64,000 bases of DNA from Bacteroidales bacterium (GTDB taxonomy: Bacteria; Bacteroidota; Bacteroidia; Bacteroidales; UBA932). Shown here piece after piece: positions 44,235-54,503 of the stretch. The translations under genes and the position numbers were made by a program. A model generated the notes under the pieces. That model worked only from the letters and a program-made list of their open reading frames with translations, was not told the DNA's origin and searched no databases. Location: positions 1-64,000 of the forward strand of contig JAGBHM010000008.1 of assembly GCA_017935505.1 (NCBI GenBank), read 5' to 3'. The number at the start of each line of letters is the position of its first letter. The stretch's first letter is position 1.

Positions 44235-45181
44235 AGTATTGTATTAATTTGTTCTATTGTAATATTCAGTTCTTTGGCTATTTCGCTTTTCTTTTTTCCT
44301 ATGGATTTGAGCTGCAGCACAGCATCGACCGTTTGTTTGAGCAGCAGATCCAGATAACTGAACAGAGGCATTGATGCCACCTCATTAAACGAGCCATATC
44401 CTTTTCCTGCCAGATTATATAGTGGAGCATTTGGCCCAAGCGGATTCTTTCCATCCTTTTTGTCCGGGGCATTGAACAAGATATCATATTTGGGTAATGC
44501 TGCAATCCAATTGGCTATGGCCATATAGTTATACATTACAGCATACAAAGCACCCTCTTCAGCTTTCTTTACAGAGAGTTTATCTGTTTTTTCTGAACAA
44601 TATGGAGCCGGACAGTAAAGTATTTTTACCAGCTGCTCCAATGACCGTTGCTCTTTGTAAGAATGGAACTGTTGCAGCATGGTATTGGCATCTATGTACT
44701 GCTGGGCGGTAATGGTAGTATTCACAACCTCTCCAGAGACTTCGAAAGTATATCCTCTCAGCTTCGTTCCCGGCAATACTGAAAGAAGCTGCTTGCCAAA
44801 TTTCAAATCAGGTACTACATATCGGGCCATTTTGGCAGCAACTCTAATATGAGGATCCTCCGCATCTGTCGGCAAATGTTTTGAGAGCCAATTTTGCACC
44901 TCAAGAGGAAAATTATGGAATTTATCGTCGGGATAAACAAATTTATATGCAAATGTAAGATGCTCGCTTATGCGGAACAGATTTTCACAATACACTTCAT
45001 TCTCCGGATGTGGTTTTGTATCATCTTCTATCAGTGCATAAAACAGCAGCAATCTGAATTCCATAAATCCGACCTCTCCTTTTTCCAACAGGCATAGAGC
45101 TCTCGCCACTTTGCACATCTGCACAGAAGAGAGCTCTTCCCATTGATTGGGGATATGGAACTTATTATTGACAGTTATCAT
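44231..45181 (-). CDS. phage structural/assembly protein, unknown family
   Basis: A 316-residue protein, mostly helical, whose last 30 residues (KKKSEIAKELNITIEQINTI) look like a helix-turn-helix. It overlaps both neighbours by four bases. Its position between the head-completion gene and the connector suggests an assembly protein. I do not recognise a family. Confidence 0.65.
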   Translation of the reverse strand: MITVNNKFHIPNQWEELSSVQMCKVARALCLLEKGEVGFMEFRLLLFYALIEDDTKPHPENEVYCENLFRISEHLTFAYKFVYPDDKFHNFPLEVQNWLSKHLPTDAEDPHIRVAAKMARYVVPDLKFGKQLLSVLPGTKLRGYTFEVSGEVVNTTITAQQYIDANTMLQQFHSYKEQRSLEQLVKILYCPAPYCSEKTDKLSVKKAEEGALYAVMYNYMAIANWIAALPKYDILFNAPDKKDGKNPLGPNAPLYNLAGKGYGSFNEVASMPLFSYLDLLLKQTVDAVLQLKSIGKKKSEIAKELNITIEQINTIL

Positions 45182-46008
45182 AGAGTTGCGTAGAATGGAT
45201 TTTTCTCTTCATTAAGGTTGGCAGCAACTGACACGCTTGCACCTTTTACAGCATTTTTCACCTCAGCCTCAAGTGTTGAATAGTATTTTTCCACATCTGC
45301 CATTATGGTTGATTTTATTTTCTCTCTAACCTGCATCAGGCTGCTGTCTTTGGTAAATTCATGGGCCACATCATTTCGAATACTCTTTGGAAGCTCCGTT
45401 ACATCAAAAAGCATTACTGCCTGTGCCATGGTATGGTAGGCAAGAACTCTTTTAGCCCTTTCAAGTACCTTTTCAGAGGGTGAAGCGAGAGATTTCAAAC
45501 GTGGATTTATCTCATCTTCCATAACCTTACGCATCAGGAACTGAACCTTTGAGAAGAAATATTCAGACTTGTTTATTTGGAAGTACTGGTCAAATTCTGT
45601 AGCGCTTTTTATAAGCAAACTGCTACGCATTCTGCAACTTTCGGATTCTTTCCATTCAGGTAAGTCTGAGGTATCCAACCAGGCAAAAATAGAGTCCATA
45701 GCACACCAATGAATAGAGATATACTCTTCTTTCATTGCTTCGTACTGATACTTGTACAGACTCTTATTTGTATTATTCTTGGATGCTGCCCAAAAGATGA
45801 GATACCTGTACATGGCATAGTTGGCAATGGCCGACTTCACAAGAGATGCAGTCTTATCTTCTGCCAGCAATTTATCCAGGATATCAACTCCAATGGACTT
45901 AGTAAATTCATACTCGGCCTGCATTATACTTGGGCCAAGAGCTTCGAGAGTTAGAGACATCTCAAACCCTTGAACATATTTCGACAGATCATCAATTCCT
46001 TTAAACAT
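45178..46008 (-). CDS. phage head-completion-type protein (DUF6712-like)
   Basis: A 276-residue helix-rich protein located right after the portal gene. Its length, acidic helices and position resemble the DUF6712 proteins found after portals in Bacteroidota siphophages. No enzyme motif is present. The stop overlaps the start of the next gene. The family name is a recollection and was not searched. Confidence 0.6.
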   Translation of the reverse strand: MFKGIDDLSKYVQGFEMSLTLEALGPSIMQAEYEFTKSIGVDILDKLLAEDKTASLVKSAIANYAMYRYLIFWAASKNNTNKSLYKYQYEAMKEEYISIHWCAMDSIFAWLDTSDLPEWKESESCRMRSSLLIKSATEFDQYFQINKSEYFFSKVQFLMRKVMEDEINPRLKSLASPSEKVLERAKRVLAYHTMAQAVMLFDVTELPKSIRNDVAHEFTKDSSLMQVREKIKSTIMADVEKYYSTLEAEVKNAVKGASVSVAANLNEEKNPFYATL

Positions 46009-46010
46009 AG

Positions 46011-47498
46011 CTATAGCTGTTGGTTTTGTAGTCTATTTTCCGGTGTAACATCCTGCTGTTTTGCTATTGTAGGGCGGTAGAATCCTATCCTTACTCCATC
46101 TGCATACTTCTGAGGAAAATTCAGTTTAATGGCATAATTCAGATCTGCACACACCACGCTTTCCGGAATTGTAAGACCATTGAGATATATGAGATAATTG
46201 TAGTATGCATCTGAACCGCTTTTACTGATAACGCCCTCTTTAGAGACATTGGAGATAGACGGATCCAAACCCTTGGCTGCCAACATTACATAATCGGCCC
46301 TCTCATCGTATGATTTTATTGCCTCTATATACTCTTTGTATTTCTGAGGAATCTCTTCTATTCTCCAGCGCTGTTCCTGGCCGTTATCATCAGTAAATGC
46401 CGTTGTCGCATAATATTTTCCTTGATTCTTGCCTGCACCCGACAGGAACTGCCCCAACTTTTTCAACTCTCTTGAGGTAAACTCACCCAACAGGGCATCA
46501 CTATACTCACAACCAACCTCCATTACCTCATCCTCTCCAAATGTTATTTTCTCCAGTTCTACAGTCTCATTCTCTTTGGCTTCACTTACTTTGCCTGCAT
46601 TTCTTTCACAGATATCCTGCAGAAGCTGTCTTTTGCTTTGCATCCACGCTTCAGGTATAATGATATGCAGCCTTGCAGAGAGAGCATTGGCCAGATAGTC
46701 ATTGATATATTTAGGTGTAAGGTTAGAGCCTTGAATCCAATCTTTCACACCATGGTAGAATGTGTTATGGGCATAAATCTCCTCTCCATGTGTAGGATTC
46801 TTGCTATAGGATATTACTGTTGGATGAGCCATCGGCTTTTTATAATTAAAGCGGGGATATACCTTATATTCCCTGCTCGACTAATTACCATCCCAATTGC
46901 CCACTATCACCTTGTTGAACTCATAATCCTCAAAATCTGTACGGCCTGTTATATTCTCAGAGGTAGCCAATCTGCAACGCGTTACAGATATATGTTCCAG
47001 ACCGGCAACTGGCATAGGCTTGCTCAATGCCGACCCTCGTGTAAATCTCCATTTGGAGAATATACCCTCACAGTAATAGAATGTGCGGGCACATTTATTC
47101 AAATATGTAGTATAATCATCCGCCAGGCCATTCTCCCTCCAGTTCTCCAGCCAGCTCTTGATTTCAGAATCCTGAATATATTGCCTGCTTGGGAAGCCAT
47201 CTTTATCCTTACTCTCTTTATATAGAGCAGGTCCCCTACCATACAACATACCCACCTGCTTATCGATGAGACCCGGCAAGAGTCTGTTGGTACTGATAAG
47301 TTCTTTTGCCTCATTAGGCTCTGTATTATTCTGTCCAAACGGATATACATAGTAGCCATTTACATTCAACGGAAGCAATGGGCCTTTATTGGCAGCAGCT
47401 GCCAGATCTACCGCAACCATCTGCCCGGCCGGAACATCATCCCCTATCTGGTAGGTATACACACCGCCTTCAGTCTTAATGTATCCTCTTCTATTCAT
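46011..47498 (-). CDS. portal protein, read through one in-frame TAG
   Basis: The frame from 47498 runs 205 codons (RLLPGLIDKQVGMLYGRGPA near residue 68) to a TAG at 46881-46883 after GNWDGN. It continues in the same frame with SSREYKVYPRFNYKK, then MAHPTVISYSKNPTHGEEIY to a TAG at 46011. The joined product of about 495 residues has the size and order of a portal: clip/stem region first, then a long helical wing and crown. Each part alone is too short. Either the prophage portal is inactivated by a nonsense mutation or TAG is suppressed. It lies two genes after terminase. Confidence 0.75.
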
Positions 47499-47814
47499 AC
47501 CATATTACTTTTTTTAATCTGTTATCCTGATTCTGGAACCCGATATAACGGATAAGCACCTTATAACACATCTTAGGTTTTCCGTCTGCTGTATCAAACA
47601 GAAAATAGTTCTTGCTGTCCACGCTCCACTTATCCCGAGGCAATGGCTTGCGGCATCTGCAGCCATGATATGTTGTAAGCTGATCAGATGCCACCCCCTT
47701 ACTCCTTGAATAATGATAGAAACTTATAGAGAAGGTTCCGCCCTCCCTTGTTATGGTCTCTGCCATCCTTATGGCATCCTCGCCTTGCACAGTCTCCTTA
47801 AGTTCCATATTCAA
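47491..47814 (-). CDS. unknown small protein between terminase and portal
   Basis: A 107-residue protein with a Cys pair in HGCRCRKPLPRDKW near residues 50-63 and Lys/Asp-rich flanks. It overlaps the portal start by eight bases. Its stop is TAG followed four codons later by TAA. No family is recognised. Bases 47815-48020 upstream (206 bases) contain no gene. Confidence 0.65.
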   Translation of the reverse strand: MNMELKETVQGEDAIRMAETITREGGTFSISFYHYSRSKGVASDQLTTYHGCRCRKPLPRDKWSVDSKNYFLFDTADGKPKMCYKVLIRYIGFQNQDNRLKKVIWYE

Positions 47815-48020
47815 AAATACCTCTCCTTCACGAGGTTAAAAAGGACACCCAAATCATATTTCCCGAGAATTCGAAGGGTGTAAAAACATCTGAAAAACCA
47901 GCGGCCTCGGGGTCTCGAAGCATCCAAAAAACACAAAAAAGCCTTCAAAAAGTGTAATTATCTGAACCTGAGAAAAATGCTATATTAGATTTCGCAAAAC
48001 AGCCCCCAAACATTCATTTT

Positions 48021-49709
48021 TCAGAACGAAACATTGGTCTGTAAACCGCTTGAATATTGATGAAAATCTTTGCCCGGCAACCATTTTTGATATTTTCCAT
48101 ACACAAGATACATTAACCCAGACGGTATCTGCGGAGTGAGTGCTGCCTGCATATTCAACGGCAATTTCTTCTCTGCGGATTTATCCAGTTCTAAGGGTCC
48201 ATCGGCTCCTTTTACCTTTTTGCAAGCAAATAGTGCATTCTTCAAATCCGGACATTCATTGGCATCGATAAGTATTTTCGGAGCCTGTCTTTCCTGATTG
48301 GAAAGAAGTCTGTTCCACAACCGATAATGTTCCCAATGGAATATTGTTTTCTGGCCAAGATTCATAAGCTGTACTTTGAATCCGTATCTTTCCAGTTCAG
48401 CCTTCAACTCTTTGGCAGCAGTTTCATTTGCCAGCCTCTCCTCTTTTTTATTGCCGGCACGATCATAATAAAGATCTACATTCCGGTTCACCTTTGTTGC
48501 AAAGAATTGGGCCGTTTTTCGGGCCAAATCAGGGATATCTTCAGGTGAGTAAACATATTCCTCTTTCAGCACCCTCAATGTGTTTTCTGCCCGTTTTTCT
48601 TGGGCTACAACCAAAGATGCAAAGCTGCCAGGATCATAGCCTATCAGAAGTTTATCTTTAGGATCATAATACTTGAGATACCCTGCATCCAGGGTAAAAC
48701 TATCTTTCAAGTTTAAGGATAGGATAGATTTATAGGTATAGGAGTCCTCAAAGAAGTGTTTTTCTTCATCCAATAATGGAAAGAAACTATTTTCCATGGA
48801 TCGCTCCCTTATAGAGAAGATGGAGGTTAGAAGTTCATCCATAGGTAGGGTCTCCATCTGAGTCTGAAAGAATTTCTGACCAAGTACCTCCTTGTTTACA
48901 AGAGAGGATACCCTTATGTAGAATATGGCCAAAGAGCGCATCTGGTCCAGTATTGGCTGGAACTTGGCAATGATCCTCTTTGCCTGAGGTACATTCTTAT
49001 TCTGAAGGATATTGAACTTTGCCTTTTCCACATGCAGAGATACAGAGATAATATCCTCAATCAGCTGAACATTGACCTTTTTCTCATACTCTATGAACCA
49101 ATCATCCTCCCGCAATGAAACCCTTGCGGTATCCGAAACACCCGTTATACCTCCATAGTAAGGACTTCTGGTAGTCTGATATGCACCTTGTGAGAGCCGA
49201 CCGACACGAAAGGCAGGAAACAGACGTGTGCGGAGTTTATCACCACTGTTGTGTTTCATCTCCTCAATGAATCCATGAACGATATTGGAACCGGCAATAC
49301 TTTCAGCCTGATCAGAGGCCACCAACCTTATATTATGTCCATTTGCAAAGGTAATGGTGTGTTCCGGGTGCGGTAAAGGATAGCGTGGCTGTTGAAAATG
49401 ACGTGGAAGATCTTTTTCTCCAATAACAAAATCCACTCCTTCACGCAAAAGTGGTCCGCCTGCAGGCGATTTGCTGGTAGAGTAGTATGCAATCAGATTG
49501 GGGATAATATTGGAAAACAGTGCCATATATGTCTTATGGGCAAAAGCTGAAGTTTCCCTGGACATACTGGCTGCCACCCTTATGGAACGCGGTCCAATGA
49601 TTCCTTCCGTCTTTCCAGTACCACGCCCTGCCTCCACATAAAGTTTGTTTGGGTCTATGATGGATGCAAGCAGCTGCATCCTGTTCATGTAATAATCAAG
49701 GAACTCCAT
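48021..49709 (-). CDS. terL: terminase large subunit
   Basis: A 562-residue DNA-packaging motor. The Walker A motif is EAGRGTGKTEGI near residues 27-38, Walker B-like acidic residues follow in FIEEMK near 149, and the nuclease (RNase H-like) part starts at LLIGYDPGSFAS near 352, with a second Asp in DLYYDRAGNKK near 412. It directly follows the gene for the presumed small subunit, separated by one base. It acts at the portal vertex to cut and pump DNA. Confidence 0.92.
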   Translation of the reverse strand: MEFLDYYMNRMQLLASIIDPNKLYVEAGRGTGKTEGIIGPRSIRVAASMSRETSAFAHKTYMALFSNIIPNLIAYYSTSKSPAGGPLLREGVDFVIGEKDLPRHFQQPRYPLPHPEHTITFANGHNIRLVASDQAESIAGSNIVHGFIEEMKHNSGDKLRTRLFPAFRVGRLSQGAYQTTRSPYYGGITGVSDTARVSLREDDWFIEYEKKVNVQLIEDIISVSLHVEKAKFNILQNKNVPQAKRIIAKFQPILDQMRSLAIFYIRVSSLVNKEVLGQKFFQTQMETLPMDELLTSIFSIRERSMENSFFPLLDEEKHFFEDSYTYKSILSLNLKDSFTLDAGYLKYYDPKDKLLIGYDPGSFASLVVAQEKRAENTLRVLKEEYVYSPEDIPDLARKTAQFFATKVNRNVDLYYDRAGNKKEERLANETAAKELKAELERYGFKVQLMNLGQKTIFHWEHYRLWNRLLSNQERQAPKILIDANECPDLKNALFACKKVKGADGPLELDKSAEKKLPLNMQAALTPQIPSGLMYLVYGKYQKWLPGKDFHQYSSGLQTNVSF

Positions 49710-49710
49710 A

Positions 49711-50340
49711 TTAATCTGTTGTTAGATCTTCAAAAGCAGCATCTTCCACCTCTGCTTCTGCAAATAGCCTCTCTTTTTCCTTGTCGGGAATTGGCAACCC
49801 CTCAATGAGGTTCTTGTAGAATCCTGATTCTGCCTTACGGGCAATATCGTACAGGTTCTGCTTACTGTATCCCAGCTGTTCAGGGCGTATCTTATCAGAT
49901 ATGATGAATGTTGGTGGAGCCCAATCTCCCGGTTTAATGCGGTCTGTAGAGCGTGTACGCAATTCGTGAGCCTTTGCAAAAGCGCGTTGTGCCGCTTCAG
50001 GTTTATTCATGGCCAATGAAAGTCTGGCTAACTTGTCAAACTGGTCTGCATAATAGTTGTCCCAGGCATCAGAGGTAACAGTATTGTCCATATAGAAGAA
50101 GTTCATTGCATCTTCATATATACCTCTGGCCTGAGAATATGAGAGATCAGGGAACTCCGTTCTAAGTGCTTTTATACACCTTGACACAGCAGCTCCATTA
50201 TAATGAACAATGGATGGAACAGCATTAATCTTGCGGATATAATCCTGCAAATTGTCGGGAATAGCTGCAGATTGTCCTGTATGCAGAAACTCCTGCACCA
50301 CCTTATGATCCAAAAGCTGTAATTCTTCCAATCTTGTCAT
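49711..50340 (-). CDS. probable terminase small subunit or packaging partner
   Basis: A 209-residue helix-rich protein ending in an acidic tail (EAEVEDAAFEDLTTD). It lies one base before terL, the standard position of the small subunit. A DNA-binding helix-turn-helix is possible around residues 55-80 (CIKALRTEFPDLSYSQARGI). The evidence is position and general character, not a named motif. Confidence 0.6.
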   Translation of the reverse strand: MTRLEELQLLDHKVVQEFLHTGQSAAIPDNLQDYIRKINAVPSIVHYNGAAVSRCIKALRTEFPDLSYSQARGIYEDAMNFFYMDNTVTSDAWDNYYADQFDKLARLSLAMNKPEAAQRAFAKAHELRTRSTDRIKPGDWAPPTFIISDKIRPEQLGYSKQNLYDIARKAESGFYKNLIEGLPIPDKEKERLFAEAEVEDAAFEDLTTD

Positions 50341-50675
50341 ATCCCGAACAGATCCTCCCTTATCCTTTGTACATATTCCAATGATTCTCGTTTGATGGCG
50401 ACATCCATTGCATCAGTATCCCCCTGTATTTGCAAAAAATGAAGTGTGGTATCAACATCTTGAAAAGAAATTGCCCTATTCTTTCGGTACTCTTTTCCAA
50501 TCTCTGTTTTGGGGTTGGTGATATCCTGCAGGAATTGTCTTCTCAGTTCTCCCTTAAACCCGGCAAACTCAGCTATATATGACGGAGACTGGCCGTTTAT
50601 GGCCCCATACTTTACCATATCCAGATATTCACTCCCCCATTCATATCTCTGAGGTTTATTCTCAATTTCACTCAT
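50337..50675 (-). CDS. unknown packaging-region protein
   Basis: A 112-residue protein with a segment like a helix-turn-helix (GQSPSYIAEFAGFKGELRRQ, residues 27-46). It overlaps both neighbours by a few bases. It could be the DNA-recognition component of terminase, in which case the 209-residue gene would be its partner. No family is recognised. Confidence 0.6.
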   Translation of the reverse strand: MSEIENKPQRYEWGSEYLDMVKYGAINGQSPSYIAEFAGFKGELRRQFLQDITNPKTEIGKEYRKNRAISFQDVDTTLHFLQIQGDTDAMDVAIKRESLEYVQRIREDLFGI

Positions 50676-51078
50676 AAATTCTATCCTTGAGTATTGATAT
50701 CATCACATCCTGTTTGTTCTGCCAGTGCTCCAGGTGTGCCTTATTGTTTTGCAGATCCTTCTGCTTCTTCTTGTTGTTTATATAGGACTTGTAACGTGCA
50801 ATATTCTGCTTCACATTGGTAAGCCTGTTCATAAACTCATCGGGATTGCTCAGCAACAGTTCTGTCATCTGCTTGTGCAGATCTTCTGTTTTCAGAATTG
50901 GATGTTCGTTAAGAAACTTACCTCTATTATTAAATGAAGTGAGTTCCTCTCTACACTGTCTGTTCCTTATGGAGAGCTCCACATACTCTGCCACCATTTG
51001 AGCAGTAGGAGAACCATCCAACTTTTTTTCCAGTTCCACCAACCTGCGGAAAGTATTGACACGATCCGAGTATATCAA
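50668..51078 (-). CDS. unknown helical protein of the head operon
   Basis: A 136-residue protein, almost entirely charged helix with coiled-coil character (INNKKKQKDLQNNKAHLEHW near residues 95-114). It overlaps its neighbours by four to eleven bases. Function unknown; a scaffold or packaging accessory role is possible. Confidence 0.6.
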   Translation of the reverse strand: MIYSDRVNTFRRLVELEKKLDGSPTAQMVAEYVELSIRNRQCREELTSFNNRGKFLNEHPILKTEDLHKQMTELLLSNPDEFMNRLTNVKQNIARYKSYINNKKKQKDLQNNKAHLEHWQNKQDVMISILKDRIYE

Positions 51079-51431
51079 CTCCGCTTTTTGGACAAGAGCA
51101 TCTGTGAGATTTTCCCACTTAATCTTTGGAAACTCTTCAGATTTGGCCAGTCTTTTTTTTTATCTGCCACAGACTGATTCCTCTCCGTATTTGCATAGTA
51201 AATATCTCTTATAACATAAGTCTGACGGTTGGTAAGTATTTCTTGAGGAGTTACATAATCCAACAGTAGGAACACTATTTCAAATGAAAGGCTATTGCCA
51301 TTGCTCATGGATACTGAGCGGCTCATCAGACTACTGTTCGGTTGATATTTACAGAGCAGTATTCTGTCCGATTCAATATATTTATTATTCTGCAGCAATT
51401 GTGCTGTCCTATGCTTTTCCCTGTATTCCAT
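51075..51431 (-). CDS. unknown protein of the head operon
   Basis: A 118-residue basic protein. The frame passes through a run of nine A residues (minus strand, 51161-51153) that encodes Lys-Lys-Lys, a place where slippage could shift the frame. No family is recognised. It lies 60 bases downstream of the structural gene at 51492. Confidence 0.6.
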   Translation of the reverse strand: MEYREKHRTAQLLQNNKYIESDRILLCKYQPNSSLMSRSVSMSNGNSLSFEIVFLLLDYVTPQEILTNRQTYVIRDIYYANTERNQSVADKKKDWPNLKSFQRLSGKISQMLLSKKRS

Positions 51432-51491
51432 ATAAATTCAAATTAGGGCAGAGGTTATCCCCTGCCCACACATACAAATAACTAAAAAACA

Positions 51492-52517
51492 CTATGCAGT
51501 TTGCACTCGGCTAACTTCAACCAATGTGTTGGCATCAAGAACCTGGAATATGATACTGCTTCCGGCATTTCCTTTCCAGGTCTCTCCTCCTCGAAGAATA
51601 ATACCCCCTGTCTCCGCTATTTGAGAAGGATATGCACCACCTCCTCCGCAGATCTCTACTGTACGTCCAACATCAGATACCGATAATCCAGTAAATGATT
51701 CAATTGTTGTTGAGCTCGAGTTGGCATCCGAAGTAATATATTGTTGTGCAGCAGTGAATGAAATACTCGTTGCATCTGCACCCAACTCCACAGGAGCTGC
51801 TGTAACAATGGCACCCACATATCTGTATGGCTGCTCAAATGATGTATTGCCAAATGTTACGGTAGCACTACGGGAATCCTTGCCATTAAGCCTCTCAAAT
51901 GATTTGAGCAACATTGGTTTGAGGTCATTACCCTGTACCCAGTATGATCTGTCGGTCATCTGATAGATTATAATAAAGCGGTCGCCTGCATGATCCTCCA
52001 AGAACTGGTGAATCTGAGCCCTGTGTCCACCCAAAATATATGTAAGTTCATTGGTTACTTCTGTAGTGATATCGCCTTTGCTTCCAGATGATTTATCCTC
52101 AATAGAATCATCTATCGCCTGAAAGATATGCATGTGTTCTCCCTTTTTCAAAGGGATAGTACCAATCTCTCTTGCTGCATTAGGCACAGGGAATGGCACT
52201 GTGTCATCCACCTGGTCAAGGGCTATCATTATAATCTTAGATACAATCTGCTTTCCGGCAGTGTGCTTATCCGACACGCGGCCGATATTGCCAATAAGCG
52301 CCATTGAAGCACAAATGACGCCAGATGATGAGCCTGCCGACAATAGCTGGTCAAGCGATATGGCATCTACTATAACTGCTGTAGCAAAAGCTACAGCCAT
52401 CAAAATAGGAACGAGCACCAATGTACCCAACATTCTTTTTCTACTTGCATTATATTTTCTCATGATAATTTCATTTTTAAAGGCAGTCCCCGCAGGGAAC
52501 TGCCTCGGGTTTAACAC
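51492..52517 (-). CDS. phage head/tail structural protein following the capsid gene
   Basis: A 341-residue protein whose start overlaps the capsid-gene stop by one base. Residues 30-75 include a hydrophobic stretch (MLGTLVLVPILMAVAFATAV). The C-terminal half is strand-rich and resembles tail-tube or head-decoration proteins (GDRFIIIYQMTDRSYWVQGN near residue 178). No family is firmly recognised. ATG at about 52463 (MRKYNASRKR) is an alternative start that would place the hydrophobic stretch near the N-terminus. Confidence 0.65.
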   Translation of the reverse strand: MLNPRQFPAGTAFKNEIIMRKYNASRKRMLGTLVLVPILMAVAFATAVIVDAISLDQLLSAGSSSGVICASMALIGNIGRVSDKHTAGKQIVSKIIMIALDQVDDTVPFPVPNAAREIGTIPLKKGEHMHIFQAIDDSIEDKSSGSKGDITTEVTNELTYILGGHRAQIHQFLEDHAGDRFIIIYQMTDRSYWVQGNDLKPMLLKSFERLNGKDSRSATVTFGNTSFEQPYRYVGAIVTAAPVELGADATSISFTAAQQYITSDANSSSTTIESFTGLSVSDVGRTVEICGGGGAYPSQIAETGGIILRGGETWKGNAGSSIIFQVLDANTLVEVSRVQTA

Positions 52518-54496
52518 TAAGATCTTGCAACCTCCACAAATTTTTGGTCTTCTGCACTATAGTAAACTTTAATCCAGTCTCCTTTAGCCTTTGGCGACCA
52601 ATCTTCTGTAATGTCTGCAAATTTGCCTGATTTTGCAATTGCAGTTGCATTGGCGGTACCGCCACACTCTATTCTATACACTACTCCAGGACGGGCATTA
52701 GTGATATCAGTTAGAGCTGTAGCCTGTGCATTGTCTGATGTACGGAACAGGAAGTCTGATTTTCCATCTACGGTTGTTGCATCAGCTGCTACCTCTGTTA
52801 CAGGATAGTTGATAAACACCACCTGATTTGCATAGTTGTTTGCGACAAGAGCTGCTCTATCTTTAAAGGTCTTGCCCACAAATGTTGCAGAGATACCCTC
52901 TTTCCATACACTCCAGCTCCATACAGCCTCCAATCTTTGCTCAAATGCCACTTTGAACATTTCACCAGGTTTATCTTCCAAAGTCTGGAAATTACCAGGC
53001 TGTGCCAATAGCATAAGTTTAAGATTACCCATATTTGGAATAAATTGAATAGGTACTTCATGCTCCTCAAGCATAAGTTGCGGACCGGTAAAGTCGAGAT
53101 CTTTACCATATTTATTGCGGTACCATGCCTTATACCAAGGTTTGTGTTTGGCATTGATATAGATTGTAAAGTTTTTAACCTCCAATGGATATACGTCTGC
53201 AACATCCTCTACAAAAGCCTCCATTGCATCTCCGATATTGGCTTTAGTATAGTTGTTATATACAGCATCATCGAAAGGCAACAACTTATGATTCTCTACA
53301 TACTCAAAAAGAGTGTGTACAAGACCTGTTGCGGCAAAAGTGTACGGAGCTACCTTACCATTAATAGGCTCTACACGATAACCAAGAATAAGACGGGTAT
53401 TCTGCTCATTCTTCAGTGCTTTGGCTATCTGGAGAATCATCCACTCAATAAGGTTCCATTTTACAGGATCTGATCCTGATGTATTAAGATAACCAAGGTA
53501 AGTTCTCTCAATCCATTTGAAACTTTGGAACAAGTATTTGTACATTACATCAAATACTGTTGCTACCTCAGGCTGCAATTCCATTGAGCCTTTGCTAACC
53601 TCACCAGGCTGATAACTTTGAGAGAACTCGCCAAAGAAGGCGTTGGTCAATATCTCTTTATCCTGGATATTGCTCCTCATAGGGAAGATATCGGTAAGGT
53701 TTGGCAACATAAGAATCTGAGCAATCAGGGCATCCATACGTCTCACAACATACTGATCTCCAAGTTTCGCATCAGATAGTCCAGAATAATCTATCTCACC
53801 CTCTGTTGTAAGGGCTACAATATTCAATTTACCCATGCCCTGCAATTGCGACATTCTCACAGCCAAATCGTGACCATAAGATACTACTTCTGCCTTAAGG
53901 GCATTCAATGCTTCATTCTCTTTATAATTTTCATAAAGAGCAGACTGTCCATGTGCTGCAATCTTATTCCAGCGTTTATTCAAGCTGAACATAGGATGCT
54001 CGATACCGAACAGGTGAGTGGCAGTAGTAGCACCTGCCAATGCCCTTACCATCTTTACTGTGGCCTCAGGCTTGTCTTCCATAGCTTGTTTTGCCATCTT
54101 CTCATTCTCCTTTTTAAGCGCCTCATTATCTGAGAGCAATTTTTTAATTTTGTTTACTGTAGCAGCTTCTGCTGAGGGCTGCTCTTCCTCATCTTCTTTG
54201 TTGGAATCTTCATCTTCAGGATTCTCTTCAGACTCCGGATCTTTTTTTGAGTCATCTTCATCATCCGACTCCTTTTCTTCAGCAACCCCTTTAAGGGCCT
54301 CCATGATGTCGTTGAAAGCTTTTGCTTTACTTTCATCATCTTTCATCTTGGCGAGATCATCTGCAAGATCTTTGTTGTAACGGGTTTTGTACTCTGCGGC
54401 AACTTTTTCAGTCTCCTCAGCACTCAATCCGCTTTTTGCCTTGGCAGTAAGACCAAATAAAGCCAAAACAGCATTGATTTGTTCTCTGATTGTCAT
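52517..54496 (-). CDS. major capsid protein with N-terminal scaffold-like domain
   Basis: A 659-residue fusion. Residues 1-70 are helical, 75-115 are extremely acidic (a run of Asp, Glu, Ser and Lys) and 120-150 are coiled coil. From about residue 155 a HK97-like capsid sequence begins (FGIEHPMFSLNKRWNKI). The maturation protease gene lies directly upstream. The order protease, scaffold-capsid fusion is the classic HK97 arrangement with the delta domain kept in one chain. The frame ends in TAG, with TAA two codons later. Confidence 0.85.
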   Translation of the reverse strand: MTIREQINAVLALFGLTAKAKSGLSAEETEKVAAEYKTRYNKDLADDLAKMKDDESKAKAFNDIMEALKGVAEEKESDDEDDSKKDPESEENPEDEDSNKEDEEEQPSAEAATVNKIKKLLSDNEALKKENEKMAKQAMEDKPEATVKMVRALAGATTATHLFGIEHPMFSLNKRWNKIAAHGQSALYENYKENEALNALKAEVVSYGHDLAVRMSQLQGMGKLNIVALTTEGEIDYSGLSDAKLGDQYVVRRMDALIAQILMLPNLTDIFPMRSNIQDKEILTNAFFGEFSQSYQPGEVSKGSMELQPEVATVFDVMYKYLFQSFKWIERTYLGYLNTSGSDPVKWNLIEWMILQIAKALKNEQNTRLILGYRVEPINGKVAPYTFAATGLVHTLFEYVENHKLLPFDDAVYNNYTKANIGDAMEAFVEDVADVYPLEVKNFTIYINAKHKPWYKAWYRNKYGKDLDFTGPQLMLEEHEVPIQFIPNMGNLKLMLLAQPGNFQTLEDKPGEMFKVAFEQRLEAVWSWSVWKEGISATFVGKTFKDRAALVANNYANQVVFINYPVTEVAADATTVDGKSDFLFRTSDNAQATALTDITNARPGVVYRIECGGTANATAIAKSGKFADITEDWSPKAKGDWIKVYYSAEDQKFVEVARS

Positions 54497-54503
54497 AATT
54501 GAA

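Noticed and set aside
51075..51431. Frameshift at the run of nine A residues
   Set aside because: The frame continues normally on both sides and overlaps its neighbours in the usual way, so a shift is not needed to explain it.
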